NCBI GenBank assembly: GCA_020724945.1
Contig: DYFX01000005.1
Span: 1 to 32,170 of the forward strand
Reading direction: 5' to 3'
From: Candidatus Paceibacter sp.
GTDB taxonomy: Bacteria; Patescibacteriota; Patescibacteriia; SG8-24; DYFX01
Length of the DNA: 32,170 bases
Translations under genes and position numbers: made by a program
Notes under the pieces: generated by a model
Database searches by the model: none
The model's input: the letters and a program-made list of their open reading frames with translations, nothing else
Told to the model about the DNA's origin: nothing
Shown here: positions 24,851 to 31,874 of the stretch, in pieces
Layout of the letters: the number at the start of each line of letters is the position of its first letter
How positions within the stretch are numbered: the stretch's first letter is position 1

Positions 24851-26293
24851 ATGGATTTCAAGCGCACCAAGATCGTCTGCACCATCGGTCCGGCGTCCGC
24901 CGCTCCGGAAACGCTCCGCGCGCTCGTCGCGGCGGGCATGAATGTCGCCCGATTGAACTTCTCGCATGGCAGTTACGACGACCACGCGGAGCTCATCAGG
25001 AAGATCCGCGCCGCCTCCGAGGAACTCGGCGCGCCCGTCGCCATCCTGCAGGACTTGCAAGGTCCGAAGATCCGCGTCGGCGACCTGCCGAAGGAGGGCG
25101 TGAAGCTCGAAAACGGGGCGCGCGTCGTCTTCACGACCGGCGAGGCGGACATCCCCGCGCTCAAGCTCCCGGTGACCTACGAGAAGCTGCATGAGGACGT
25201 GAAGGCCGGGGAGCGCATCCTGCTCGACGACGGCCTGCTTTCGGCCAAGGTGATCGAGGTGAAGGGGCGCGAAGTCGCCTGCGAGATGATCGACGGCGGC
25301 GTCCTCACCTCGCACAAGGGCGTGAATTTCCCGGACTCGCACCTCACGGTCTCGCCCATCACGGAGAAGGACAAGGCGGACCTCGTCTTCGGGGTCGCCC
25401 AGCATGTGGATTTCATCGCCCTCTCGTTCGTCCGTTCGGCCAAGGAGATCGACGACCTGCGCGCCCTCATCAAGGCCGCGGAATCCGCCCCTGGGTTCGC
25501 GCGGGCGCACGAGTCGCCGATCCGCATCGTCGCCAAGATCGAGAAGCGCGAGGCGATCGAGAACATCGAGACCATCCTCGAGACGGTCGACGCCATCATG
25601 GTCGCGCGCGGCGATCTCGGCATCGAGACGGACGCGGCCGCGGTGCCGATCGAGCAGAAGCGCCTCATCGCCAGATGCCGCGACATCGCCAAACCCGTCA
25701 TCGTCGCCACCCAGATGCTCGATTCGATGATCCGGAACCCGCGCCCCACGCGCGCGGAGGTCTCGGATGTCGCCAACGCCGTCATCGATCACGCCGACGC
25801 CGTGATGCTTTCGGGCGAGACGGCCGGCGGGAAGTATCCGGTCGAGGCGGTGGAGATGATGGCGAAGATCGCGCGCGAGACCGAAGCCTCGTCGCTCGAC
25901 GATCTCGATGTCGAGCACCGGCGCGGCGACGCGCGCTCCGTGGAGGAGGCCGTGTCCGAGATCGCCAACGTGCTCGTCCGCGATGTCGAGGTGAAGCTCG
26001 TGATGGTCGCCTCGGCTTTGGGTGACCTGGCGCGCATCGTCAGCCGTTTCCGTCCGGAAACGCCGATCATGGCCGCCACCGACGACGCCCGGGTCATGCG
26101 CCAGCTCTGCCTTTCCTGGGGTATCGTACCCGTCCTCCTGCCTCGCACCGGCGACGCCGAGAGCTTCTTCGCCGCGGCCGCCGCCGAAGCCAAGCGCCTC
26201 GGATTGGCCGCTTCCGGCGACAAGGCCGTCGTGGTCGGCGGCGAGCCCGTCGGCGCGCTGGCCGATCGCGTGGAGATCCGGGAGATCCCGTAA
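24851..26293 (+). CDS. pyk: Pyruvate kinase
   Basis: It converts phosphoenolpyruvate and ADP to pyruvate and ATP, the last step of glycolysis. The 480 residues start with RTKIVCTIGPAS and include NVARLNFSHG, LQDLQGPKIRVG, the catalytic Lys-containing IVAKIEKREAIENI, MVARGDLGIE (about residue 250) and ATQMLDSMIRNPRPTRAE, all standard. The B domain sits between, and the C-terminal domain (about 345-480) is complete. It starts ten bases after the protease stop without a Shine-Dalgarno. It suggests that the organism keeps at least lower glycolysis. Confidence 0.97.
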   Translation: MDFKRTKIVCTIGPASAAPETLRALVAAGMNVARLNFSHGSYDDHAELIRKIRAASEELGAPVAILQDLQGPKIRVGDLPKEGVKLENGARVVFTTGEADIPALKLPVTYEKLHEDVKAGERILLDDGLLSAKVIEVKGREVACEMIDGGVLTSHKGVNFPDSHLTVSPITEKDKADLVFGVAQHVDFIALSFVRSAKEIDDLRALIKAAESAPGFARAHESPIRIVAKIEKREAIENIETILETVDAIMVARGDLGIETDAAAVPIEQKRLIARCRDIAKPVIVATQMLDSMIRNPRPTRAEVSDVANAVIDHADAVMLSGETAGGKYPVEAVEMMAKIARETEASSLDDLDVEHRRGDARSVEEAVSEIANVLVRDVEVKLVMVASALGDLARIVSRFRPETPIMAATDDARVMRQLCLSWGIVPVLLPRTGDAESFFAAAAAEAKRLGLAASGDKAVVVGGEPVGALADRVEIREIP

Positions 26294-26295
26294 GT

Positions 26296-26303
26296 GCTAT
26301 ACT
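26296..26303 (+). promoter_or_regulatory. Extended -10 of the histidine kinase gene, leaderless type
   Basis: TGC-TATACT (TATACT at 26298-26303) begins five bases after the pyk stop, and the -10 is exactly eight bases before the kinase ATG. Transcription would start at or within a base or two of the ATG. No clear -35 is present, as is common with extended -10 promoters. Confidence 0.55.
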
Positions 26304-26311
26304 GGAAGCCT

Positions 26312-27463
26312 ATGGCCTCGTCGTCGCGGCAGCGCCGCCTCCGCATCAATGTCGGGTTGAAGGTGGCCGCCATGGTCATCTTCTTCGAGGTCCTGATGAT
26401 CACGGCGTACACGATCGTCACGAACCTCATCATCGACGAGCAGGCCGTCGCGCGCGTCCTGAACTTGAGCCAGCAGAATCTCATCGCCATCGTGCTGATC
26501 GCGTCGCTGGTCCTGGCGGGCTACCTGACCTACATGGTCATCACGCGCATCTTCAGCCCCGTCTCGGAGCTGGCGCGCGTCACCGAGCGGCTCATGGCCG
26601 GCGACCTCGATGTCCGCCTCGACATCCGGACGGGCGACGAGCTCGAGGTGCTGGCCGAGCGGTTCAACGCCATGGCGGCCGCCCTCAAGGCCGAACGCGC
26701 CTCGCTCGAGAACAAGGTCCACGAGCGCACCAAGGCGCTCGAGGCCGCCCAGCGCCAGGAGCTGGAGCGGCAGAACGATGTCCTGAAGCTCAAGGATGAG
26801 TTCCTTTTCGTGGCGGCGCATGAGTTGCGCACGCCGGTGACCTCCATCCGCTGGAGCCTCGAATCCGTCTCCGATCGCGAGATGTCGAAGGAGATCCGCC
26901 AGGCGTTCGAGGATGCCATGAACGCCAGCAAGAACTTGAGCACGCTCGTCGAGGATCTGCTCAACATGGCGCGCCTCGACGCCCGGCGCATCCCGTTCAA
27001 GAAGGAGTTCGTCAACCTGGTCGAGGCCGCGCGGAGTGCGCTCAAGGAGCTCGGTCCTATCGCGGAGAAGAAGAAGGTCCATCTCGCGGTGGAGGCGCCG
27101 GAAGGCCTCGTCCCGATGGCGCTGGCCGACGAGCGCCGCGTCAACGAGGTGCTCGTCAACCTGGTCTCGAACGCCGTGAAGTACAACAGGCAGGGCGGCC
27201 ATGTCACGGTGAAGGTTTCCCGCGAGGAGCCGTACATGCGCTACGATGTCACGGACGACGGGCCGGGCATCCCGACGGAAGAGCAGCACCATCTTTTCGA
27301 GAAGTTCTGGCGCGCCAAGACTTCAGGCGCCGTCGAGGGCAGCGGCCTCGGCCTGTTCATCACCAAACGCCTGGTCGAAGGCATGAACGGCATCATCTCC
27401 TTCGAGAGCGTGCCGGGCGAACGGACGACCTTCACGGTCCGCCTGCCGGTCGCCAAGTCATAG
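26312..27463 (+). CDS. Sensor histidine kinase (HAMP-HisKA-HATPase)
   Basis: This is a membrane sensor of a two-component system; the signal is unknown. The ATG at 26312 gives 383 residues: two membrane helices (about 18-40 and 57-78) separated by only a short outside loop, a HAMP domain (about 78-130), a coiled coil, the phosphoacceptor His170 in the H-box AAHELRTP, and an HATPase domain with the N-box NLVSNAVKYN, DDGPGIP and GSGLGLFITKRLV. No extracytoplasmic sensor domain is present. No response regulator lies next to it in this window, so it is an orphan here. The start at 26312 is chosen over the GTG at 26294, which lies upstream of the -10 box. Confidence 0.93.
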   Translation: MASSSRQRRLRINVGLKVAAMVIFFEVLMITAYTIVTNLIIDEQAVARVLNLSQQNLIAIVLIASLVLAGYLTYMVITRIFSPVSELARVTERLMAGDLDVRLDIRTGDELEVLAERFNAMAAALKAERASLENKVHERTKALEAAQRQELERQNDVLKLKDEFLFVAAHELRTPVTSIRWSLESVSDREMSKEIRQAFEDAMNASKNLSTLVEDLLNMARLDARRIPFKKEFVNLVEAARSALKELGPIAEKKKVHLAVEAPEGLVPMALADERRVNEVLVNLVSNAVKYNRQGGHVTVKVSREEPYMRYDVTDDGPGIPTEEQHHLFEKFWRAKTSGAVEGSGLGLFITKRLVEGMNGIISFESVPGERTTFTVRLPVAKS

Positions 27464-27493
27464 AAAAAACCCGTGGACCCTTCGGGTCACGGG
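27464..27493 (-). terminator. Terminator of the minus-strand membrane protein gene
   Basis: On the minus strand, CCCGTGACCC pairs with GGGTCCACGGG (one bulged base) around GAA, followed by six T. The stop codon of the gene (27489-27487) lies inside the stem. Confidence 0.7.
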
Positions 27494-27984
27494 ACAGGCC
27501 GCTCCTGCGGGAGCGGTTTTTCGGTCTCCGGAGGCGGAGCCTCGGCGGCGGGCGGACAGCGCGTCTTGTGCAGATGCATCCGCTTCGAGAGGTAGGTGAC
27601 GCTGAAGGTGCCGAGCAGGATGGCCGTCATGTCGGTCATGCCTTCGGGCTGGCCGTAGCGCCCCTGGGTGCCGTAGGCGCAGACCGCCATGACGGCGTGG
27701 CTCGCGAGCCAGGCGAGCACCAGGATGTGTCCGGGTCGGTTCGGGGCCGGCGCCGTCTTGTGGTTCTTCCATCGGTCGAACTCCTTCGGCAGCGCGTAGA
27801 GCAGGCCGACGAAGATCGTGTGGATGACGATGAGCGAATACGGCGGCGTGTGGTGGCCCGTCAGGTAGGCGTGCCACATCACCCCGAGGTGGAAGAGCGA
27901 GTAGGCGACGCTCGAGGCGAAGATCTTGCCGTCGTTCGGTTCCGTCGCGGGGATGAGGCTCGTGAAGAGCTTGGATCCGGCCAT
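27487..27984 (-). CDS. Unrecognised four-helix membrane protein
   Basis: I do not recognise this family. The 165 residues contain about four hydrophobic helices (about 22-42, 47-66, 85-105 and 117-134) with several His in and near the first two (FHLGVMWHAYLTGHH, VIHTIFVG), and a Pro/Glu-rich cytoplasmic tail. The ATG at 27984 has a good Shine-Dalgarno (AGGAGG, spacing 4 bases), rare for this window. It is convergent with the histidine kinase and divergent from the thioredoxin-like gene. Its last codons overlap the kinase's terminator. Function cannot be stated. Confidence 0.75.
   Translation of the reverse strand: MAGSKLFTSLIPATEPNDGKIFASSVAYSLFHLGVMWHAYLTGHHTPPYSLIVIHTIFVGLLYALPKEFDRWKNHKTAPAPNRPGHILVLAWLASHAVMAVCAYGTQGRYGQPEGMTDMTAILLGTFSVTYLSKRMHLHKTRCPPAAEAPPPETEKPLPQERPVP
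27499..27521 (+). terminator. Terminator of the ftsZ-to-kinase run
   Basis: Stem CCGCTCC / GGAGCGG, loop TGCG, then five T. It lies inside the 3' coding end of the convergent membrane-protein gene. Confidence 0.75.
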
Positions 27985-28031
27985 GCGGCCTCCTTCCGTA
28001 AGGTACCGCTTCCAACCTATCGGGCGTCCGT

Positions 28032-28039
28032 GCTACAGT
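28032..28039 (+). promoter_or_regulatory. Candidate extended -10 of the thioredoxin-like operon
   Basis: TGC-TACAGT (TACAGT at 28034-28039), 15 bases before the ATG at 28055. It resembles the other TGC-TA..(A/G)T elements of this window. No -35 is clear. Confidence 0.45.
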
Positions 28040-28054
28040 CAAGGCGGATACGAA

Positions 28055-28333
28055 ATGTCACGCCCGCCTATGGCCCTCCTGGAATTCTACGGTACGGAAT
28101 GCCCGCACTGCGTCCGCATGGCGCCGCTCGTCGAACGGCTGGAGAAGGAGCTCGGCGTCGAGGTGAAGAAGTTCGAGACCTGGCATGACGACGCGAACGA
28201 GAAGCTCCGCGCCACCCACGACGCCGACGGCGGCTGCGGCGGCGTGCCCTTCTTCGTCAACGAGGAGACCGGCGCCAAGATCTGCGGCGCCGTCGACTAC
28301 GAGACCTTGAAGGCTTGGGCGCAGGCGAAATGA
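28055..28333 (+). CDS. Thioredoxin/glutaredoxin-fold protein with CPHC motif
   Basis: This small redox-type protein of 92 residues has the active-site pair Cys16 and Cys19 in TECPHC, after a short strand (ALLEFYG). A cis-Pro-like segment, GGVPFFVN, and a further Cys (KICG) follow. A GGCGG stretch before it contains another Cys. The family fold is clear, the substrate is not; it could act on thiols or be a metal/Cys-binding protein. The start at 28055 has a weak AAGGCGG upstream; an ATG at 28070 is the alternative (87 residues). It is the first gene of a compact three-gene unit, and the next gene begins one base after the stop (TGATATG). Confidence 0.8.
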   Translation: MSRPPMALLEFYGTECPHCVRMAPLVERLEKELGVEVKKFETWHDDANEKLRATHDADGGCGGVPFFVNEETGAKICGAVDYETLKAWAQAK

Positions 28334-28334
28334 T

Positions 28335-28499
28335 ATGCCGAAGGTCTGCCAAGAATGCCAGTATGCCGTCCCCACGCTTGAGGAACAGCAGGAACCGCCC
28401 GGCGTCGCCGAGAACTGCCCGAAGTGCGGCGGCATCGGGACCGTGGTCGATGAGGCCGATCTCCTGAATGAAGGCGCGGAAGAGAACGCGAGCGAATGA
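28335..28499 (+). CDS. Small zinc-ribbon protein
   Basis: This is a 54-residue protein (ATG 28335, TGA 28497-28499). It has two CxxC pairs, CQEC near the N-terminus (residues 5-8) and CPKC near residues 28-31, spaced as in a zinc ribbon, and an acidic C-terminal tail. Its stop lies three bases before the next ATG, and its start one base after the preceding stop, supporting real translation. Function unknown; it might bind zinc and another protein or nucleic acid. Confidence 0.75.
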   Translation: MPKVCQECQYAVPTLEEQQEPPGVAENCPKCGGIGTVVDEADLLNEGAEENASE

Positions 28500-28502
28500 C
28501 CT

Positions 28503-29180
28503 ATGGCACGCCCCGATATCCTTACCCTGACCGTCGACGATCGCAAGAAGGCGATCGACCGCCTGCTGGAAGAGAGCGCGCCGAACGCCGGTTTCTTCCT
28601 CCAGCTCGCCTTGGCCACGGCCATCGTCGTCCCCGGGCTCCTGGTCGACAACGCCGCCGTCATCATCGGCGGCATGCTCGTGGCGCCCCTCCTTTCGCCG
28701 ATCTTGAGCCTCGCGCTCGGCGTCGCGCTGGCGGATTTCCACCTGATGCGTCGCGCCGCGACGACCATCGGCCTTTCGGTGCTCCTGGTCGTCGGCGCGG
28801 CGGTGGCGATGTCGCTCTTCCATAACGGCCGCTACCTGAATACGGAGATCCTGTCGCGCGCGGAAGTGTCCTTGGCGTATCTCATCATCGCCATCGCGTC
28901 CGGCGCGGCCGCGACCTTCGCCTTCGCGCGCCCGAACCTGTCGGCCGCGCTCCCCGGCGTCGCCGTGGCCGTCGCGCTCCTGCCGCCGCTCTCCGCCGGA
29001 GGCGTCGCGCTGTCGCTCGGCGCGCTGGATGTCTTCATCGGCACGCTGTCGCTGTTCGCCGTCAACCTGCTCGGCATCGTCCTGGCGGCGCTGGTGCTCT
29101 TCTCGCTCTTCGGTTTCTATCCCGCGCGCAAGGAAGCGGAAATCAAGCTGAAGGAAGAGGAGAAGGCGAACGGTTCCTGA
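28503..29180 (+). CDS. DUF389 family membrane protein
   Basis: The 225 residues match DUF389: VPGLLVDNAAVIIGGMLVAPLLSPI is the typical core, though written here in family-specific form, with about five to six membrane helices to residue 213 and a charged tail (KLKEEEK). Function is not established; the family is a membrane protein of unknown role found across prokaryotes. It is the third gene of the thioredoxin-like/zinc-ribbon unit, three bases after the zinc-ribbon stop, and is closed by a terminator. Confidence 0.88.
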   Translation: MARPDILTLTVDDRKKAIDRLLEESAPNAGFFLQLALATAIVVPGLLVDNAAVIIGGMLVAPLLSPILSLALGVALADFHLMRRAATTIGLSVLLVVGAAVAMSLFHNGRYLNTEILSRAEVSLAYLIIAIASGAAATFAFARPNLSAALPGVAVAVALLPPLSAGGVALSLGALDVFIGTLSLFAVNLLGIVLAALVLFSLFGFYPARKEAEIKLKEEEKANGS

Positions 29181-29189
29181 AACGAAAAG

Positions 29190-29211
29190 AACGAGGCGAG
29201 AGCCTCGTTTT
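29190..29211 (+). terminator. Terminator of the DUF389 operon, possibly bidirectional
   Basis: Perfect stem AACGAGGC / GCCTCGTT with loop GAGA, then T. The minus strand also shows a T-rich end, so it may serve the convergent HD-domain gene too. Confidence 0.8.
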
Positions 29212-29215
29212 CGGT

Positions 29216-29788
29216 TCAGCCGCCGTCCGACCAGGGGTCGCCGGCTCGCGGACGGTCGTGCCACACGCGGGCGCTCATGACATCCATCATATGGACGAAG
29301 CCGGCGAGCTCGTTCATCACGCGCCGGTCGGGCCGGTAGTCGTCGCCCTCGCCTTCGGCGTAGGTGACGGCGTTCACCAGCTCCGGCGTGAGGACGATGC
29401 CGTATTCGGCGATCTTCGTCCACCGGAACGCGGCGCGGTCGGCCTTGGTCTTCATGAGGCCCGTGTTCCGCCACTCGCCGTCGACGAAGTCGAAGCGCCA
29501 GGGCTTCTCCAGGTCGTGGAGGAAGACGGCGAGGATGGCGTCGGCGAGCGCGAACGGCAACGGCCTGCCCGTCGAGGCGGCCGTGCGGTAGAAGAGGATG
29601 GCGCAGTTCAGCATGTCCTCGATGTGGCCGTGGTAGCCGCCCATCCAGGCCTGATGGTTGTGCGAGGAGCCCCGGGCGGTCCTGAAGCGTTCCGCGTTCT
29701 CGTCGTACAGGCGCAGGCAGGCCGAGCGGTTCGGTTCCGGCTGGAACTCGAGGATCTCGCGCAGCGGGTAGTAGGCGGGGTTCGGCAC
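29216..29788 (-). CDS. HD-domain-like protein
   Basis: This is probably a metal-dependent hydrolase of the HD superfamily, substrate unknown. The best start is GTG at 29788, preceded by AAGGAGA, giving 190 residues; further upstream the frame runs into the next gene and shows no homology. The helical protein has His clusters at HNHQ (His43, His45) and YHGHIEDM (His53, His55), and the paired HD in FLHDLEKP (His91-Asp92), as in HD phosphohydrolases, where these bind metals. A C-terminal helix with HMMDVMSARVWH may complete the site. It is convergent with the DUF389 operon. Function is not established. Confidence 0.7.
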   Translation of the reverse strand: MPNPAYYPLREILEFQPEPNRSACLRLYDENAERFRTARGSSHNHQAWMGGYHGHIEDMLNCAILFYRTAASTGRPLPFALADAILAVFLHDLEKPWRFDFVDGEWRNTGLMKTKADRAAFRWTKIAEYGIVLTPELVNAVTYAEGEGDDYRPDRRVMNELAGFVHMMDVMSARVWHDRPRAGDPWSDGG

Positions 29789-29828
29789 GGCGGTCTCCTT
29801 GGAAAGGTCGATGGCGGAAGGGTAGACG

Positions 29829-29856
29829 AAAAACGCCCGCGAGGCAAGGCGGGCGT
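29829..29856 (-). terminator. Terminator of the glutamine amidotransferase gene
   Basis: On the minus strand, ACGCCCGC / GCGGGCGT (loop of eight) followed by T run. The first stem base is the last base of the stop codon. Confidence 0.75.
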
Positions 29857-30560
29857 CAGCGGCCGGCGCAGATCCCGGCGAAGCGCGCGAGGAGTCCTTG
29901 CGCGATGGGGGAGGGCTTGAGCGAGGCGCGGATGCGCTCGATCGGCCAGGCGTCCGAGGGCGGCGTGCGGGTCTCGAGCAGGCGTCCGAAGGTCTCGGCC
30001 GTGCGTTCGGGATGGAACTGCACGCCCCAGGTGCGCTCGTCGTCGAAGCGGAAGGCTTGCAGGACCGCGCCGTCCTGGCTCCAGGCGAGCGCGCTCGCGC
30101 TCGGCGGCAGGGCGGCGACGCGATCGTGGTGCCAGGCCTGCGCCGGGAAGCGTTCGGGCGTGCCGGCGAGGAGCGGGTCGTCTTCGGCGGAGCGGCCGCG
30201 GAAGACCTCGATGGTGCCGTACTCCTCGCGCGGGCCGTCATAGACGACGGCGCCTCCGTCCATATGCGCGAGCGTCTGCGCGCCGAAGCAGATGCCGAGC
30301 ATGGGGATGCCGCGGCGCCGGGCTTCGCGCACGATTTCCAGGAACGCGTCGTAGTGCGGGATGTCGTCGAAGGCGGCCCAGCCGGCGCCGCCGATCGTCA
30401 CGCCGGCGGCGTCCTCGAGGACGGACGCGTCGACGCGGTCGACGAACGGACGGACGACGCGGAGCGATGCGGCCTCGACGCGCAGTCCTTCGAGCATCGC
30501 TTCGGTCTCGACCGCGCGGTCCGGCGCGTCCTTCAGGCATTGGAAGTGGAGGATGGTCAT
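29856..30560 (-). CDS. Class I glutamine amidotransferase
   Basis: This GuaA-like glutaminase domain protein of 234 residues has the catalytic Cys91 in LGICFGAQ and His183/Glu185 in VQFHPE, so the triad is complete. It probably hydrolyses glutamine, or a gamma-glutamyl compound, and passes ammonia to a partner or acts as a hydrolase; no synthetase domain is present or nearby. Members of this stand-alone type are often annotated as GMP synthase-like, but function is unproven. It is monocistronic, with a terminator right after its stop. The ATG at 30560 lies just after a possible -10 box, making a leaderless mRNA possible. Confidence 0.85.
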   Translation of the reverse strand: MTILHFQCLKDAPDRAVETEAMLEGLRVEAASLRVVRPFVDRVDASVLEDAAGVTIGGAGWAAFDDIPHYDAFLEIVREARRRGIPMLGICFGAQTLAHMDGGAVVYDGPREEYGTIEVFRGRSAEDDPLLAGTPERFPAQAWHHDRVAALPPSASALAWSQDGAVLQAFRFDDERTWGVQFHPERTAETFGRLLETRTPPSDAWPIERIRASLKPSPIAQGLLARFAGICAGR

Positions 30561-30566
30561 GCCTCC

Positions 30567-30572
30567 ATCATA
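30567..30572 (-). promoter_or_regulatory. Possible -10 for a leaderless amidotransferase mRNA
   Basis: On the minus strand TATGAT ends six bases before the ATG at 30560 (TATATG eight bases before also fits). A GGAGG overlaps the gap but is only one base from the ATG, too close to act as a normal Shine-Dalgarno. Confidence 0.4.
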
Positions 30573-30576
30573 TACG

Positions 30577-30601
30577 AAAAAGCCGCTCGAGCGGGAGCGG
30601 C
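30577..30601 (-). terminator. Terminator of the EEP-family gene
   Basis: On the minus strand GCCGCTC / GAGCGGC with loop of six, then five T. It begins one base after the stop and is directly followed by the promoter region of the amidotransferase gene. Confidence 0.75.
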
Positions 30602-30602
30602 G

Positions 30603-31388
30603 TCAGCTCGGCGTGAAGCGCGCGACGAGCGGGATGTGGTCGGATGGTTCGGATGCGGACGGCAGGGCCGTCGCCGCGTCGATGGGCGGCGACGGCCGAG
30701 GCGACGAGGAGAGGTCGAGGCGATGGAGCAGGAAGTCGAGCTTCGCGGGGCCGTTCGCCGTGTTGAAGGTCGCGGCCGACGCGGGATGCGCGTCGACGAA
30801 GCCGCCGCGACCGAACGCTTCGAGGAGCGGGCTCGACGGCTCGGCGTTGAAGTCGCCGCAGACGACGACGGGGAACGCGCTCGTGAGCATGCCGTCCAGG
30901 AGCGCCGCGGCCTGCGTCAGGCCGTAGCGGCGCTCCGGAGGCGCGTCGAGCGCATCCCACTTGAGGTGCGTGTTGACGATCGTGACGGCCCAGTCGTTCC
31001 GTCCGACGAGCGTCTTCAGCGCGACATGGCCGGACGGGCCGTCGGCGAGGTGTCCGTCATCGAAGACCAGCACGCGCGATTCCAGGCAGGCGAACGGCGC
31101 GCGGACGAAGGTCGCGCAGCCGTCCGGCTTGCCGCGCCCCTTGTGGGCCCAGCGGCCGGCATAGCCGCGCGGGCGGAGCGCCTCGTCGATGGCGGCGAAG
31201 GCGCCGTACTCCGCCTCCTGGAGGCAGACGACATCGGCATCGAGGCCGATGATGCGCTCCACGAGCCTCGGTCGGCGCGTCGCCGACGCGAAGAGTTTCG
31301 GGTCGCATCGCGGGTAGCGTTCCGGACGGATGTACGCGTCCGCGAGGATGTTGTAGGTCGCGACGGTGAAGCTCCGCGGCGCGGTCAC
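30603..31388 (-). CDS. Endonuclease/exonuclease/phosphatase (EEP) family protein
   Basis: This metal-dependent phosphodiesterase/phosphatase of 261 residues may act on nucleic acid, a nucleotide or a phospho-compound; the substrate is not known. Family motifs are ATYNILAD at the start (the catalytic Asn), VVCLQEAEYGAF (the metal-binding Glu), NTHLKWD, VVCGDFNAEPSS, and SDHIPLVARF at the end, all with the catalytic residues in place. The start ATYN-proximal form resembles CCR4-type deadenylases. The GTG at 31388 overlaps the stop of the previous gene by four bases (GTGA), so it is coupled to it. Confidence 0.88.
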   Translation of the reverse strand: MTAPRSFTVATYNILADAYIRPERYPRCDPKLFASATRRPRLVERIIGLDADVVCLQEAEYGAFAAIDEALRPRGYAGRWAHKGRGKPDGCATFVRAPFACLESRVLVFDDGHLADGPSGHVALKTLVGRNDWAVTIVNTHLKWDALDAPPERRYGLTQAAALLDGMLTSAFPVVVCGDFNAEPSSPLLEAFGRGGFVDAHPASAATFNTANGPAKLDFLLHRLDLSSSPRPSPPIDAATALPSASEPSDHIPLVARFTPS

Positions 31389-31768
31389 GAGGCCGTCTCC
31401 GCCGCCAGCGCGCGCAGCAGGTTCTGGAAGCTCTTCTTGCCGTCGGTCGGGGGCAGGGCTTCCGGGTTCACGATGACCACCCGCTTCTTCGGACCGATGA
31501 TCTCCGAGGCCAGGAACAGCATCCCGAAATCGAAGACGGAGCCCTGGCTCGCGGGGTCGTACCAGACATGGACCTCGTCGGCCGCCAGGAGCGCCCGACC
31601 GTTGTCGCGGCAGATCCGGAGGCCGACCGGGTCGTCCTGGTCGGTATCGCGCGGCGGCCAGTGGACGCGGTGTCCGCATTCCTCCAGGCCGGCGACATAG
31701 GCGTTCGCGGCCGCGAGAGCCTCTTTCGAGGCGTTTCGGACGGGGCAGATGAGAAAGATCGATTTCAT
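31385..31768 (-). CDS. Nucleoside 2-deoxyribosyltransferase-like protein
   Basis: This Rossmann-like fold protein of 127 residues matches the nucleoside deoxyribosyltransferase / DUF4406 superfamily: MKSIFLICPVR at the start, HWPPRDTDQDD, ICRDN, ADEVHVWYDP, and a GSVFDFGMLF segment. Such enzymes cleave or transfer N-glycosidic bonds of (deoxy)nucleosides or nucleotides, so a role in nucleotide salvage or sanitation is reasonable. ATG 31768 is chosen because AGGAGG lies five bases upstream. The gene forms a two-gene operon with the EEP protein. Confidence 0.7.
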   Translation of the reverse strand: MKSIFLICPVRNASKEALAAANAYVAGLEECGHRVHWPPRDTDQDDPVGLRICRDNGRALLAADEVHVWYDPASQGSVFDFGMLFLASEIIGPKKRVVIVNPEALPPTDGKKSFQNLLRALAAETAS

Positions 31769-31797
31769 GCGTACCTCCTGTGCCAAGTGGCCGCATG

Positions 31798-31826
31798 ACC
31801 TTAACCGATGAAAGGGGATGAATCAA
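31798..31826 (-). promoter_or_regulatory. Candidate promoter of the deoxyribosyltransferase-like operon
   Basis: On the minus strand TTGATT (31826-31821), 17 bases, TAAGGT (31803-31798). A leader of about 24 bases then holds the AGGAGG site. Confidence 0.45.
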
Positions 31827-31874
31827 GCGTCTCGGACGGCTTTTTAGGATGGAACGAGGCCTATCGTACGGGTC

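Noticed and set aside
23603..25918. 771-codon minus-strand open frame opposite htrA and pyk
   Set aside because: The plus strand carries conserved catalytic motifs of both genes, and the antisense frame has none.
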